Below are positions 8,478-18,000 of a stretch of 38,667 bases of DNA, piece after piece. This DNA is from Vulcanimicrobiota bacterium. GTDB lineage: Bacteria; Vulcanimicrobiota; Vulcanimicrobiia; Vulcanimicrobiales; Vulcanimicrobiaceae. The notes under the pieces are model-generated. The model searched no databases, was not told where the DNA came from, and saw only the letters and a program-made list of their open reading frames with translations. The translations under genes were made by a program, and so were the position numbers. Location: contig JAFAXS010000093.1 of the NCBI GenBank assembly GCA_019240755.1, positions 1 to 38,667 on the forward strand, read 5' to 3'. Each line of letters opens with the position of its first letter. The stretch's first letter is position 1.

Positions 8478-8600
8478 ACGGAGGTTTCTCCTTTGTGTAG
8501 TTAGGGAAGGTGCCCGGGCCCGTGCGATTCGACGCGAGATTCCAGGCGCGGCCCAGGGACGGCTCAGGTTAGTCTGCACGCCGCCAAATCCTGCTGAGGA

Positions 8601-9171
8601 TTACCTTTCTCGAATGGCAACTGCGCCGGTCGTCGTGCTCAGCGTAATTCGCGCGCTCCCGCTACCCAGGCGCCCCTGCGCGCTCATTCCGACGATGCTC
8701 TCGCGGCGCGTCGCGATGCTGGGGAAATCGCTCGAGATGCTGCCGACCGAGCTTGACACGTCGATCGTCGCGTCGCTATCGCGCGAAAGGGAACAGTGAA
8801 TCGAGCCGGTCGTCGCTCGCAAAACGATCGACCGCCTGAGCGCCACCTTGCCGAAGTCAGCCCTGATAGTACCCGCCTGCGTCTCGACCGAAACGTCGCC
8901 GGAAAGGCCGGCGACACTCACGCCCCCCGCATCGTTGCTCACCTCGAGCGCGACGCGGGCCGGAACGAGCAGGCGATAGCGCACGCCGCCCGTATGAAAT
9001 CCCGCCTGGTAGACGGTCGCGATGCGTAGGGAATCGCCGTTGCGTTCGATCGTAACGGCGATCGCGCGCAGCTCGTCCGCACTGTAACCGTTCTTTATTG
9101 CCTCGACGTCGAGCGTCGATTTCGGCCGCCGGAATGATCGCCAGAGCGAGCGACGCGGACAACCACCTCAC
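8601..9171 (-). pseudogene. DUF4097-like exported protein, reading frame broken by a one-base shift
   Basis: The gene opens with GTG at 9171, overlapping the alcohol dehydrogenase stop by GTGA. It codes a signal-peptide-like start (VRWLSASLALAIIPAAE) and then loses frame. From about 9119 downward another frame carries a typical DUF4097 stretch (DVEAIKNGYSADELRAIAV, VRYRLLVP, SGDVSVETQAGTI, GSIHCSLS) to a TAA at 8601. That frame has no ATG/GTG/TTG before residue VRYR and a stop right at the dehydrogenase end. Dropping one base of the TTT run at 9120-9122 joins the two into a 189-residue protein. DUF4097 proteins are repetitive beta-strand proteins of unclear role, often exported. This could be a real mutation or a sequencing/assembly error. 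It is the last gene of the long operon. Confidence 0.75.
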
Positions 9172-10166
9172 GGCAGCAGCACCGCCGCGCCGCGGAGCTC
9201 GTCGTGTTTGAGCATCGTCAGCGCTCGATTGGCCCTTTCAAGCGGCATCCCTATCGTGCTGGTTCGAATCGGAATCTCGCCCGCGATCGTCAAAAATTCT
9301 TCCCCGTCGGCGCGCGTGTTGGCCGTGACGCTGCGAATTTCACGCTCGTAGAATAGGTCGCGCTCGTAGTCGAGCGTCGGAATGGGCGACAGATAAATTC
9401 CCGCGATCGCCAGCACGCCGCCGCGCCGCAGCGAGCGCAGCGCCGGCGCGACGAGCGTGCCTGCCGGCGCGAACAGAATCGCGGCATCGAGCGGCGCGGG
9501 CGGCGCTTCGGACGCCTCGCCGATCCACTGCGCGCCTAGCTCCCGCGCGAACTCGCGATGAACGCCGCCGCGGCTCATCACGAAGACTCGGCAGCCCCAA
9601 CGCGCGAGCACTTGCAACGCCAAGTGCGCGGAGCCGCCGAATCCGTAGAGCCCAACGGTTGCGCCCGGCGCGATTCCCGCGCGCTTGATCGCGCGAAAGC
9701 CGATGATTCCCGCGCAGAGCAGCGGCGCGGCATGCTCGTCGTCGATCGCATCGGGGATTCGATACGCGTAGTCGTCGCGGACGACGGCGAACTCGGCGTA
9801 ACCGCCGTCGGCGTCCCAGCCGGTGAAGCGCGCGTTGGGACAGAGGTTCTCGCGTCCGGTCGTGCAGTACTCGCACGTGCCGTCGGTCTCGCGCAGCCAC
9901 GCGATGCCGACGCGTTCGCCCGCCTGAAAGTGCCGGCTGTGCGCTCCGCGCGCTTCGACGACGCCCACGATCTCGTGGCCGGGAACGATCGCCGGATGCT
10001 TTGGCGCGAGCTCTCCCTCGCACACGTGAAGGTCGGTGCGGCAGACGCCGCAGGCGCGAACTCTCACGAGAATTTCATTGTCGGCGGGCACGGGCCGCGG
10101 CACCTCGCACGCTTCGAGCGGATCGCTCTCGATCGGCCCCGGACGGCGCAGCACCATTGCTCTCAC
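9168..10166 (-). CDS. Zinc-dependent alcohol dehydrogenase (MDR superfamily)
   Basis: 332 residues from GTG at 10166. The N-terminal GroES-like domain has catalytic zinc ligands Cys42 (GVCRTD), His64-Glu65 (GHE) and Cys151. The structural zinc loop keeps Cys98, Cys101 and Cys109, but the first cysteine is Asp95 (DGTCEYC). A Rossmann domain follows with the dinucleotide motif YGFGGSAH near residues 175-182. The enzyme should oxidise alcohols or reduce aldehydes with NAD(P) in the cytoplasm; the family resembles the bacterial AdhA type. It starts 9 bases after the lipoprotein gene at 10176, separated by a small perfect hairpin, and its stop overlaps the next start by GTGA. It therefore sits within an operon of surface proteins, an odd place for a cytoplasmic oxidoreductase. 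Confidence 0.92.
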   Translation of the reverse strand: MRAMVLRRPGPIESDPLEACEVPRPVPADNEILVRVRACGVCRTDLHVCEGELAPKHPAIVPGHEIVGVVEARGAHSRHFQAGERVGIAWLRETDGTCEYCTTGRENLCPNARFTGWDADGGYAEFAVVRDDYAYRIPDAIDDEHAAPLLCAGIIGFRAIKRAGIAPGATVGLYGFGGSAHLALQVLARWGCRVFVMSRGGVHREFARELGAQWIGEASEAPPAPLDAAILFAPAGTLVAPALRSLRRGGVLAIAGIYLSPIPTLDYERDLFYEREIRSVTANTRADGEEFLTIAGEIPIRTSTIGMPLERANRALTMLKHDELRGAAVLLP

Positions 10167-10182
10167 GCCGTAGACTTACGGC
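10167..10182 (-). other. Perfect intercistronic hairpin between lipoprotein and dehydrogenase genes
   Basis: GCCGTA at 10167-10172 pairs with TACGGC at 10177-10182 around a 4-base loop. It fills the 9-base gap and contains the stop codon of the upstream gene. No T-tract follows. It could hide or mark the start of the dehydrogenase gene or serve as an RNA-processing site; this is inference. Confidence 0.4.
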
Positions 10183-11252
10183 GCTAAGAAGAGGTGCTCC
10201 GGTTTGAAGCTGCAGTTCGATCCGGCCGGGCACGCCAGGCTCAACGCCGGCTTCGCTCGATTCGGCAGCGGCAGGGCGTACACGTTGAGCGTTCCACGCA
10301 CCGAATCGAGCGTGTAGAGCCGCGTTCGCAGCGGATCCGCGGCCAGCGCGCCGACGATCGCATTCGTGTGCGAGTTCGGAAAGAGACCGATCTGGGGGTT
10401 GAGCGGCAGCAAGAACTCGCCGAGCACGTTGACGGGCGGCGGCGGCGGCGAACCGGGCGGCGGCGAGGAAAGCTGGCCAAAATACTGCCCAACGATTAGG
10501 GAAGGCTGCACGGGCGCGGTCGGCGACCACTGGCTCGAATCGATGAAGTTCGCTTGATTCAAGTTGAGGCCCGTCGTTCCGGGCGGCCGCGCATAGGGAA
10601 AGCCGATCTTGAACAACAGCCCGCGCGTTGATGAGAGCGCATAGACGTAGAGCGTCGAGTTGATGTCGAAGCGCCCTTGCACGAGCGTCGTGAAGCCGGC
10701 CGTCTTCGAGCCGGGAGCGCCGAACTGCAGTGAGAGCGCCGCGATGCTCGACGGCGACAACGGCGCGCGCAGCTCGGAGATTCCGGCGCCGAGGTTATTG
10801 AAGAGCCAGAGGTCGCCGTTCGGATCGTACTCGAGGTCTACGAGGTCCGCGCCGTTCACCCCGACTTGCGTGATCGCCGGAGTTAGGGTAATCGCCGTTC
10901 TCGCGTGCGATTTCGCAAACGAGCGAATCGGCGGATAGAAGATGCGGATGCTCTTCGGGCTCGCGAGCGCGACCCGGCCGGTAAAGCTATCCACCGTGAC
11001 GGCGGGTGCAAGCCCAAGCCCGGGCCACTCATTCCAGCTGTGCACCGGCTTCGATGCGGCGCGCAAAGGCAGCGCGTACTCGTAGAGCACGCCGTTATGG
11101 TCGGCGTAGAGGCGTTTCGCGGGCGCGGGCGTGGCGGTCGGCGGCGGCACCCCTACCCCCGGCGCGGGTCCGCTGGCGACGCCGCATCCTCCGATCGCAA
11201 GGGCGACGGCGAGCGCTCCGATCGCTACGGCGAGATAGGAGCAGGCTTTCAT
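10176..11252 (-). CDS. Predicted lipoprotein, propeller-like, in TonB-receptor operon
   Basis: 358 residues from ATG at 11252, whose ATGA overlaps the stop of the upstream gene. The signal ends AIGGC (Cys23), followed by a Pro/Thr/Ala linker. The body has blade-like blocks (RLYADHNGVLYEYALPL, DLVDLEYDPNGDLWLFNN, ALAADPLRTRLYTLD, GTLNVYALPLP), suggesting a beta-propeller exposed at the cell surface or in the periplasm. A Pro-rich stretch (SSPPPGSPPPPP) interrupts one loop near residue 268. No enzyme motif is seen. Position five in the receptor operon and translational coupling imply that it is made in step with the receptor. The function is unknown; a ligand-binding accessory lipoprotein is a guess. 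Confidence 0.8.
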   Translation of the reverse strand: MKACSYLAVAIGALAVALAIGGCGVASGPAPGVGVPPPTATPAPAKRLYADHNGVLYEYALPLRAASKPVHSWNEWPGLGLAPAVTVDSFTGRVALASPKSIRIFYPPIRSFAKSHARTAITLTPAITQVGVNGADLVDLEYDPNGDLWLFNNLGAGISELRAPLSPSSIAALSLQFGAPGSKTAGFTTLVQGRFDINSTLYVYALSSTRGLLFKIGFPYARPPGTTGLNLNQANFIDSSQWSPTAPVQPSLIVGQYFGQLSSPPPGSPPPPPVNVLGEFLLPLNPQIGLFPNSHTNAIVGALAADPLRTRLYTLDSVRGTLNVYALPLPNRAKPALSLACPAGSNCSFKPEHLFLAP

Positions 11253-11998
11253 TGATCGAGGCTCCCGAAGACCGGCGCGACGCTGGCGTACTTCCGATCG
11301 AAGAGAAATAGCGACAGCCGGCCGATCCGGTGAAACGGCAAAACATTGTGTGCATCGAACGGATCGATCTGCGCCGGCGTCAGGGTGCCGATCGGTGCGT
11401 TCGCGGGCCCAACGAAACCGCCGAAGTTCGCGACGTGTCCACCGATGCCGACCGTTACGACGTTGCCGAGATGCGCGCTCCCGAGCGGTTTGAAGTTCGA
11501 GTGGTTCGACGCGGTAAAGCTCCCGAAGTCCGCCGTTGCAACCGCGGGCGAGGCTTCGTAGAACGACAGCTGCGCGCCGCTCGTGCTCTTCGGTTCCCCG
11601 AAGGCGAGAACGCGATAGTTCGGATACGCGCCGACGACGATCAACGTGTACCGGCTCCCAGCGGTCAGCGACGGCGTCTTGAGCGGCCCAACGGCATACC
11701 CGAGCTGATCGCGCGCAACCAGCGAGTGGGCGCCCGCGGCAACCCCGAGGAACGGCGTCAGCGTGCCGTAGGAAAACTGCGATGCAACCGTCGCGCCGTC
11801 CATCTGGAGATATGCCGTCCCAATGTCCTGCGGCACGCCGTTGATGAGCGTTTCAAGCAACGGCGCGCCGTCGGCAAAGCGCACTCGCGCACCGCCCTGC
11901 TGTGCCGGCAGCGCGCCGGACGGCGCAGCATTCGATCCGCCGCACGCGGATAACGCGAACGCACAAGCTAAAACCGCGCGCGGGAGGAACATATTCAC
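11249..11998 (-). CDS. DUF4397-like lipoprotein
   Basis: 249 residues from GTG at 11998 (GTGA overlap with the previous stop). The lipobox is ALSAC (Cys19). The mature part follows the DUF4397 pattern: ARVRFADGAPLLETLINGV, then a segment ending FLGVAAGAHSLVARD, then a TAGSRYTLIVVG block. This is an Ig-like fold family of surface proteins with unknown role. The C-terminal half (TADFGSFTASNHSNF, HVANFGGFVGPANAPIG) is not recognisable to me. It is translationally coupled both upstream (11995) and downstream (11252) within the receptor operon. Confidence 0.75.
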   Translation of the reverse strand: MNMFLPRAVLACAFALSACGGSNAAPSGALPAQQGGARVRFADGAPLLETLINGVPQDIGTAYLQMDGATVASQFSYGTLTPFLGVAAGAHSLVARDQLGYAVGPLKTPSLTAGSRYTLIVVGAYPNYRVLAFGEPKSTSGAQLSFYEASPAVATADFGSFTASNHSNFKPLGSAHLGNVVTVGIGGHVANFGGFVGPANAPIGTLTPAQIDPFDAHNVLPFHRIGRLSLFLFDRKYASVAPVFGSLDQ

Positions 11999-13893
11999 TT
12001 AGCGGAGAGCGCGAGCGCGACGGGCGCGTGGAGTTGCGTCGCCGAGCCGGCGATCTGCACCGAGGGCTTCACGTTGCCGTGCGCGCTTGCGGTAAACGCG
12101 TCGATCGCGTCGTTGATATCGTCGGCGGCGAACAGCGACGACGAGTAGAGCGCGATTGCAGGAAAGTAGTTGACGAGCGGATTCGAGTAACAGGCGCCTT
12201 TGGTCACGACGCCCTCGAGCGTCAGAACGCGCTGCGGCGGCACGTCGGTCGTCCCGCCGCCGGCCCCGGCCGCATAGACGTTCACCCGCGCCTGACACGG
12301 AGCGTTGCTACCACTGCCGACTTTCATCCATGCACCGACGAACGGCTCGCCGCTCTTATCGAGCGCGACGTTCGTGGTCGAGCCGGGCTGAAGTTGCGTC
12401 GTGGAATCCCACGGTATCGTTCGCGCCGGAACCGTCTGCGGATTGCCGATGTCGGCGGCGGACGCCACGTACGTCCCGTACTGCGTTTGCAGGATCGTGT
12501 GCAGGCCGCCGTTGACGTAGAAGTTGTTACTCGAGTCAATCGCCAAGCCGGTGGGAACGGACGCCGCGTAATCGAGCGTCGGCGCAAAGTCGAAGCCGTA
12601 CTCCGGCGTCGCCGGCCCCGAGCTGCCCGCTGCGTAGGTCAACACCGCATCGCCCGTATTTCCGTCAACGCTCGTGCCGCCGAACGTCACGATGCGACCG
12701 CTCGGATCGAACGTGATGAAGACCGGGAAGAGCGCCGTGTTCGTCGTTGAATCGGCGGTGATCACCGCCGTGGGCGGCGTATTTCCGGCCGCGCCCGGGG
12801 CGTATACGGCGATCTCGTTGCCGGCGTCGGGAGCGCCCGTCCCGGGATTATATCCGAGGCTATTATCGGTATAGCCCACGTAGAGGTTTCCCGTCGAGTC
12901 CACCGCGATCGTGCGCGCGTAGAGCTTCGCGTCGAGCGACAGCGTGCGCTCGGGCGAAGCGTTTCCTTTCGCGGTTCCGGCATACTCGGTGACCACCGCC
13001 GCCTGGCCGCCCTTGGTGCCGAGGTTCAACGCGTAGATCGTGCCGACCGGAGGGGGCGGCATCTTCCCGTGCAACGCGAAGGGAGCGCTGCCGCCGACCG
13101 ACCCGTAGCCGGTGACGCTCGCGCTCAGCGTGATCGACAGCGCTTGCGGATTGCCGTCGTAGTGCAGCGCGATGCCCGACGTCGGCTTGACGATGGACAG
13201 CGACGAGCCCGACTTTCCTCCGGCGTGCAGCGAGAACGCATGCATGTTATCGCCCTGAATCGCGAGCGCAATGGGTGAGGCGTAGTCGCTGGGGCCCACG
13301 ATCTGCGCGCCGCTCGCATCGAACGCGGCCAGCGAGACGGCGGCGCTCGCCGGCTTGCCGCGCTTGGCGCCTTTCGGCGCGACCGAAAGCTTGAGCGATG
13401 CGACGATGCCGTTGAGGCTCAACAGCAAGTTGTCGATCTGAACCTCGCTGTTCGATCCAACCTTGGCCGCGACGTCGCCGACCGAGAGAACCGCGCCGTT
13501 CGCATTCGTTTGGGTAAAGGTCGTCACCGCAAAGACGTCGTCGCCGGGCGACCCCGACGCGGTCGCGGTGCAGACGAGCGCGTTCGCCTCGGTCGAGCAG
13601 CCGCGCGCGTGCGCCACCGTGTCGATCGTCGTGGGATTGACGCCGCCGACGCCTTGTCCGTTGACCGACGACAACTGGATCGCCAATGACTTCGTGTTGA
13701 CCGACACGTAGTTCGGACCGATGCCGTGGCTCCGTAGCGGCACTGTGACCGTCACTTTGACGGCGACGAGCTTGGGCGGCGGCTGCCCCGGGCCGCCGGG
13801 AGAGTTCACGACGGAGCCGTTGGGCAGCGAACTCCCGCCGCCGCACGCGGACAACGCAACTGCGGCGATAATCGCGCTCCAGCGCAGTTTCAC
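11995..13893 (-). CDS. Large lipoprotein: N-terminal beta-rich region plus C-terminal propeller
   Basis: 632 residues from GTG at 13893, overlapping the upstream stop by GTGA. The signal ends VALSAC (Cys17), then a Gly/Pro-rich linker. Residues about 45-290 look like beta-sandwich (Ig-like) repeats. From about 295 on, blade-like blocks recur (TIAVDSTGNLYVGY, EIAVYAPGAAG, FITFDPSGRIVTFG, GLAIDSSNNFYVNG, NVALDKSGEPFVG), typical of NHL/SMP-30-type propellers. Such propellers often bind ligands or partner proteins rather than catalyse. It is the largest of the four lipoproteins that follow the TonB-dependent receptor. No enzyme motif is visible and its function is unknown. Confidence 0.82.
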   Translation of the reverse strand: MKLRWSAIIAAVALSACGGGSSLPNGSVVNSPGGPGQPPPKLVAVKVTVTVPLRSHGIGPNYVSVNTKSLAIQLSSVNGQGVGGVNPTTIDTVAHARGCSTEANALVCTATASGSPGDDVFAVTTFTQTNANGAVLSVGDVAAKVGSNSEVQIDNLLLSLNGIVASLKLSVAPKGAKRGKPASAAVSLAAFDASGAQIVGPSDYASPIALAIQGDNMHAFSLHAGGKSGSSLSIVKPTSGIALHYDGNPQALSITLSASVTGYGSVGGSAPFALHGKMPPPPVGTIYALNLGTKGGQAAVVTEYAGTAKGNASPERTLSLDAKLYARTIAVDSTGNLYVGYTDNSLGYNPGTGAPDAGNEIAVYAPGAAGNTPPTAVITADSTTNTALFPVFITFDPSGRIVTFGGTSVDGNTGDAVLTYAAGSSGPATPEYGFDFAPTLDYAASVPTGLAIDSSNNFYVNGGLHTILQTQYGTYVASAADIGNPQTVPARTIPWDSTTQLQPGSTTNVALDKSGEPFVGAWMKVGSGSNAPCQARVNVYAAGAGGGTTDVPPQRVLTLEGVVTKGACYSNPLVNYFPAIALYSSSLFAADDINDAIDAFTASAHGNVKPSVQIAGSATQLHAPVALALSAK

Positions 13894-15095
13894 GGGTACG
13901 TCCCGTTGAGAAGATCGGACGTCGTCACGTCGGCCTGCCCGTTTGCGCCTCGGAGCACCGGCAGTTGCGAAAGATTGCCGGGATACGACGCCTCGTACGC
14001 CGGATAGTTCACGCCGGCCGCATAGATCTGATACGACTCCTGCGGACAGATCGTCGGCGTCTTCTTTCCGGTGCCCGTTAGCGGTCCCAGATCGTCGGCG
14101 AGCGCCAGATCTTGCGCGCCGCTATGATGGGTGACGAGCGTGTAGTAGCTGTCGCTCGCATGCGATTGCACGCAGACGCCGCTGCCGCTGCCGCCCACGG
14201 CGCGCACGACGACCATCGCTTCCGTCGCGCCGAAAGGAACGCTGACCCCCACGCGGCCGCCGCCGTTTCGATCGGCCGTAAACGTCGGCGTCGAGAACGA
14301 CGGCAACGGATGCAGGCGCGAGAGCTCGGCGCCCGCCGCTAAAATTCCGGGCGCCGGCGTCGGCGTCGCTTGCGGATTGGGGCTCGGCGTGGGATTCTGC
14401 GGCGTGTCGAACGCCGGTGGAACGGCGGCGTAGAGATGGTACGTTCCGACCGCCGGCTGCACCGCGAAGTCGGTAAAGCCGAGGGAGTAGCCCTCCCAGC
14501 CCAACGCGCGAACGCTCGGGCCCGCTGCGGGGAACGCCGGCGGCCCGCCGTACCATCGTTCCAGATATCCGTCCTCGCCGTACACCGGAAGCAGATATGC
14601 TTGATAGAGCGGCGAGAACCCGTTCGCCGGCCCCGAGTCGGAGTTGCAGGGGCACAGCCCGTAACCGAACGCACCGCTCGTCGAGGCTTTGAAGCCGCGC
14701 GGCGCACCGGTCCACTTCGACTGGTTGAGGGTGCCCCAGGTGATGTGATTCGTTCCGAGATCGGCGCCGGCCGAAAGCACTTGGCTTCCGGTCTCCGTCG
14801 AGATCAGTACGTCGAAGGAGGTCGGGCCGATGATCATCGGCACGTCGTAGAGCACGCCGGAGAGGCCGTCTTTTTGACGCAGCGTCTCCACCGTATTGAG
14901 CCCGTACGCCACCTTCGCGCCGCCCGCAAACGTCAGCGTTGCGACTCCGACGGCGAACTGCAGTTTGCTCGTCGCCGCGGGATCGAGCGACGTGACCGTC
15001 GGCTCGGATGCGCCGCCGTTGCCGCACGCGACGAGGGCCGCGCAGAACGAGACGACCGCCGCGGCCGTGAGAGCTTGGAAAACACGTACGTTCAT
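13890..15095 (-). CDS. Unrecognised lipoprotein directly coupled to the TonB-dependent receptor
   Basis: 401 residues from ATG at 15095; the ATGA overlaps the receptor stop. The lipobox is ALVAC (Cys24). I do not recognise the family. There are two regions joined by a Pro/Thr-rich linker (TPSPNPQATPTPAPG, about residues 233-247). The first contains a tight LCPCNSDSG loop and many aromatic residues (QAYLLPVYGEDGYLERWYG). The second contains single Cys residues that could pair (GVCVQS, TICPQES). It occupies the slot next to the receptor that SusD holds in SusCD pairs, but I see no SusD or TPR-like helical sequence; the protein looks beta-rich. A role as receptor lid or ligand-capture lipoprotein is inference from position only. 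Confidence 0.8.
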   Translation of the reverse strand: MNVRVFQALTAAAVVSFCAALVACGNGGASEPTVTSLDPAATSKLQFAVGVATLTFAGGAKVAYGLNTVETLRQKDGLSGVLYDVPMIIGPTSFDVLISTETGSQVLSAGADLGTNHITWGTLNQSKWTGAPRGFKASTSGAFGYGLCPCNSDSGPANGFSPLYQAYLLPVYGEDGYLERWYGGPPAFPAAGPSVRALGWEGYSLGFTDFAVQPAVGTYHLYAAVPPAFDTPQNPTPSPNPQATPTPAPGILAAGAELSRLHPLPSFSTPTFTADRNGGGRVGVSVPFGATEAMVVVRAVGGSGSGVCVQSHASDSYYTLVTHHSGAQDLALADDLGPLTGTGKKTPTICPQESYQIYAAGVNYPAYEASYPGNLSQLPVLRGANGQADVTTSDLLNGTYP

Positions 15096-18000
15096 ATCGT
15101 CACCTGGTAGTAGAAGCGAAACGAAATCGGGGGCTCGTTCGGAAACGTCAGGTACGGCGACGAGCTATGGGCCGCAATATCCGGCGGGGCGTACGGCGCA
15201 GTCGAATATGTGCAGGGCGCCGTGCCGCTTTGCAATCCGGTCGTCACCGGCGCGCCGTAGCAGCCGTTGTAGACGGGCACGTTATACAACTGATTGAATA
15301 GGTTCTGGATCTGCACTCCGAAGACGGAATGAGCGAGAAGGCCGCGCGTCGGCGGCCGGTACTCGACGGTGAGATCGGTGTCGACGCGCGGCGTCGTGAG
15401 CAAGCCGCCGGCCAGGCCCGGCTCGTGAATTCCGCGAGTCGCTGCGATGTTCGGTTTGGTGCACGTGCCGGGATCGAGCGGGTCGATGTAACCGGGGGTC
15501 TGCGAGTAGATCACCCCGAGGCTGGTGCTCGGCACGATCACCGGAATGCCGTTACAGTAAACGGCGGTGTAGTAGCCCGCGCCGTACGGGTAGCCGGCGT
15601 TGATCGCGAAGACGGGATTGATCCGCCAGCCGTTCTTGTTCTTGTAGTTGAACGCGGCGTTTAGCTGAAACGGCGAAAGGTCGGGCGATCGGTAGGTCAC
15701 GCCCAGCGCCAGCGCCGCCGGTTGCAAAAACGTGCCGGGCGGCTCGTTTCCGAACTGACTGATGTAGGTAGCGCCCACCTGCATCGAAAGTCCGATCGGC
15801 ACTTCCTTGGTGTAGAGGGCCTCGATTCCGCTGGCCTTTTGTATGCCGAGGTTCGAGTACGAAACGTCGCCGAAGATCGGCGAGCCCGTCTGATAGTTGT
15901 ACCCGACGATCTGCGCGGTCTGCTCGACGACGTTGTAGCCGCGCCGGTAGAACGGCGTGATCTTCATCGCCGAGCCGTCCCGAAACTCGTGCGCCCACGA
16001 GAGGTCGATGTTCGTAAAGGTCGCGCCGACGAGCGGAGCCTCCAGCGTCGAGCTCCCGAAGCGATAGTCGCGCGTCAGCCAGTACAACTGATCGGCGTAA
16101 CTGGCGCAGAGCTGGTTCGCATGGGCGCCGCAGTACGTCGCGGGTTTACCGGTCGAATTGTCGTACGACGGAATACTTTGAAACGGGGCGTACGGCGCGC
16201 GGCTGACGTCGGCGCCCAGTAGGCTCGGCAACGGCATCGAAAGCGTATGCCCGAAGCCGATCCGGAACGTATCGCGCGGGTCGGGAGAGTACGATTGGTC
16301 GATGTGCGGCTCGTACAGTCGTTGGTGCTGCACTCCGGGAATCGAGGGCGGCGCCCCGGCCTGCGTCGGAATCTGAAAGTTGTAGCCGTCTAAGCGCAGG
16401 CCAACCTCGCTCTTGAGGCGATTCGACCATTCGATCGTATCTTGCGCGTACCAGCCGTACTGTTGTTGCGAGACAGTTGAAACGTCTTCCTCGAACGGAA
16501 AGCGAACGCCGCCGGGAAAGTACGACGAGAGGTATCCGCAGTTGCCGCGGAGGTTGATCTGCGCGCAGAACGCCGGCGAAAAGAAGTCCTGCTCCAACGC
16601 GCCCGCGTTTTGCGCGGCCGGATTGTTGTTCGGCAACAGACCGTTGTACGTGTACGGCAACGGTAAGGGTTGGAACGGGTGCGTGATCGCATAGGTCACG
16701 ATGTAGGGCGGCGTCGTGAACGCGGTATACGACGTGAAGTCGTAGCGGTTGCCGTAGGGCACGACGAACTGATAGATCCCGCCGTACCGCAGCAAATGCT
16801 TCGTGCCGAGCTGCGTCGTTCCGTCGATCTGGCCGCCCGTGCGCGATCCCCCATAGGGATCGGCGAAGATTCCCTGGGCCGGCATGTCCTGCGACTGGTC
16901 TGCCCAGGTGCGGAAGTATCGCGCGGTCAGCAACGACGACGAGCCCAGGCTGATCCCGTATTCCCCCTTGTACGCCAGGAAAGGGCTCTTGAGCTGATCC
17001 GGCTGGGAAACGAACGCATAGGTGTTCGGCTGTCCCGGAAAAAGCGGTATCAAGTTATCGCAGGCATAGTTCTGCTGGACGCTGTTGACCGGTCCGTTCG
17101 GACCCACCACGACGTACGGCGCGCACTTGCCGGCCTGCGTTCCGCCGGAAATATACGGAAGAAACTGAAATCCCCCGTAATCGAGCGTCTGCGTGATCGC
17201 CTGATCTTGAATGAAGAACTGCAGCCGCTGATTGTTGTTGCGCCCGAAGCGGTAGATCGCGTTGTCGACGAAGTCGTTCGATTTCAAGAAGGACGGCGCG
17301 TAGTAGACGAGGTTGGGGTCGATCGTACTGCCGAGCGTTGCCGCGTTGGTGCCGAGCGTTCCCAGCGTGTTGGCGGCGGTGCCGGGAATCCCGTACTGGT
17401 AGTTGCGGCGGATGCCCAGAAACCCCGCGTAGTTGGAGAACCGCTGCGACGGATCTGCCCAGCCCCACTCCAACCCTAACTGATGGAGGTAGGGAAAGAG
17501 CTGCGATTCGACGTCGGCATGAAAGTAGGTGGGGTACGTCCCGTGCTTGGCGGTGAAAAGCACGAGGCCCGTTCCGGTGTTGCCGTGCGTCGCGTCGCCG
17601 CCGCCCGGAATCAGTTGGACGCTGCCGACGCCGTTGAGCAAGTTGAAGTTGGCGACGTTCTGCAGCGTGTTCTGCAAGTTAGCCGAGGGCGTGGTGTAGT
17701 CGATGCCTTCGAACTCGTACGCCGCCTCGAATGCGAAGCCGCCGCGGATGGACACCGTGCCGGTCTTATCGATCGTGATGCTGGGGATGCTGCGCAGTAG
17801 ATCCTTCTCGTTTGAGTTGAACGCCTTGCCCATCACGGTATCGATCTGCGAGCCGGTAACGCTATACGTATCGATCGTCATGCCGCGTTGGAAGGCGCTT
17901 CCCGCCGAGCGCGCGTGCGTCACGGCGATCGTTCGGAGCGAGCGCGAGAGCGGAACGTTGACGGTCTGCTGCGAGCCGTTGAGCACGACGATGGCGGTGG

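Noticed and set aside
13890-15095. SusD homolog next to the receptor
   Set aside because: No helical TPR-like SusD pattern is seen; the protein looks beta-rich, so only the position is similar.
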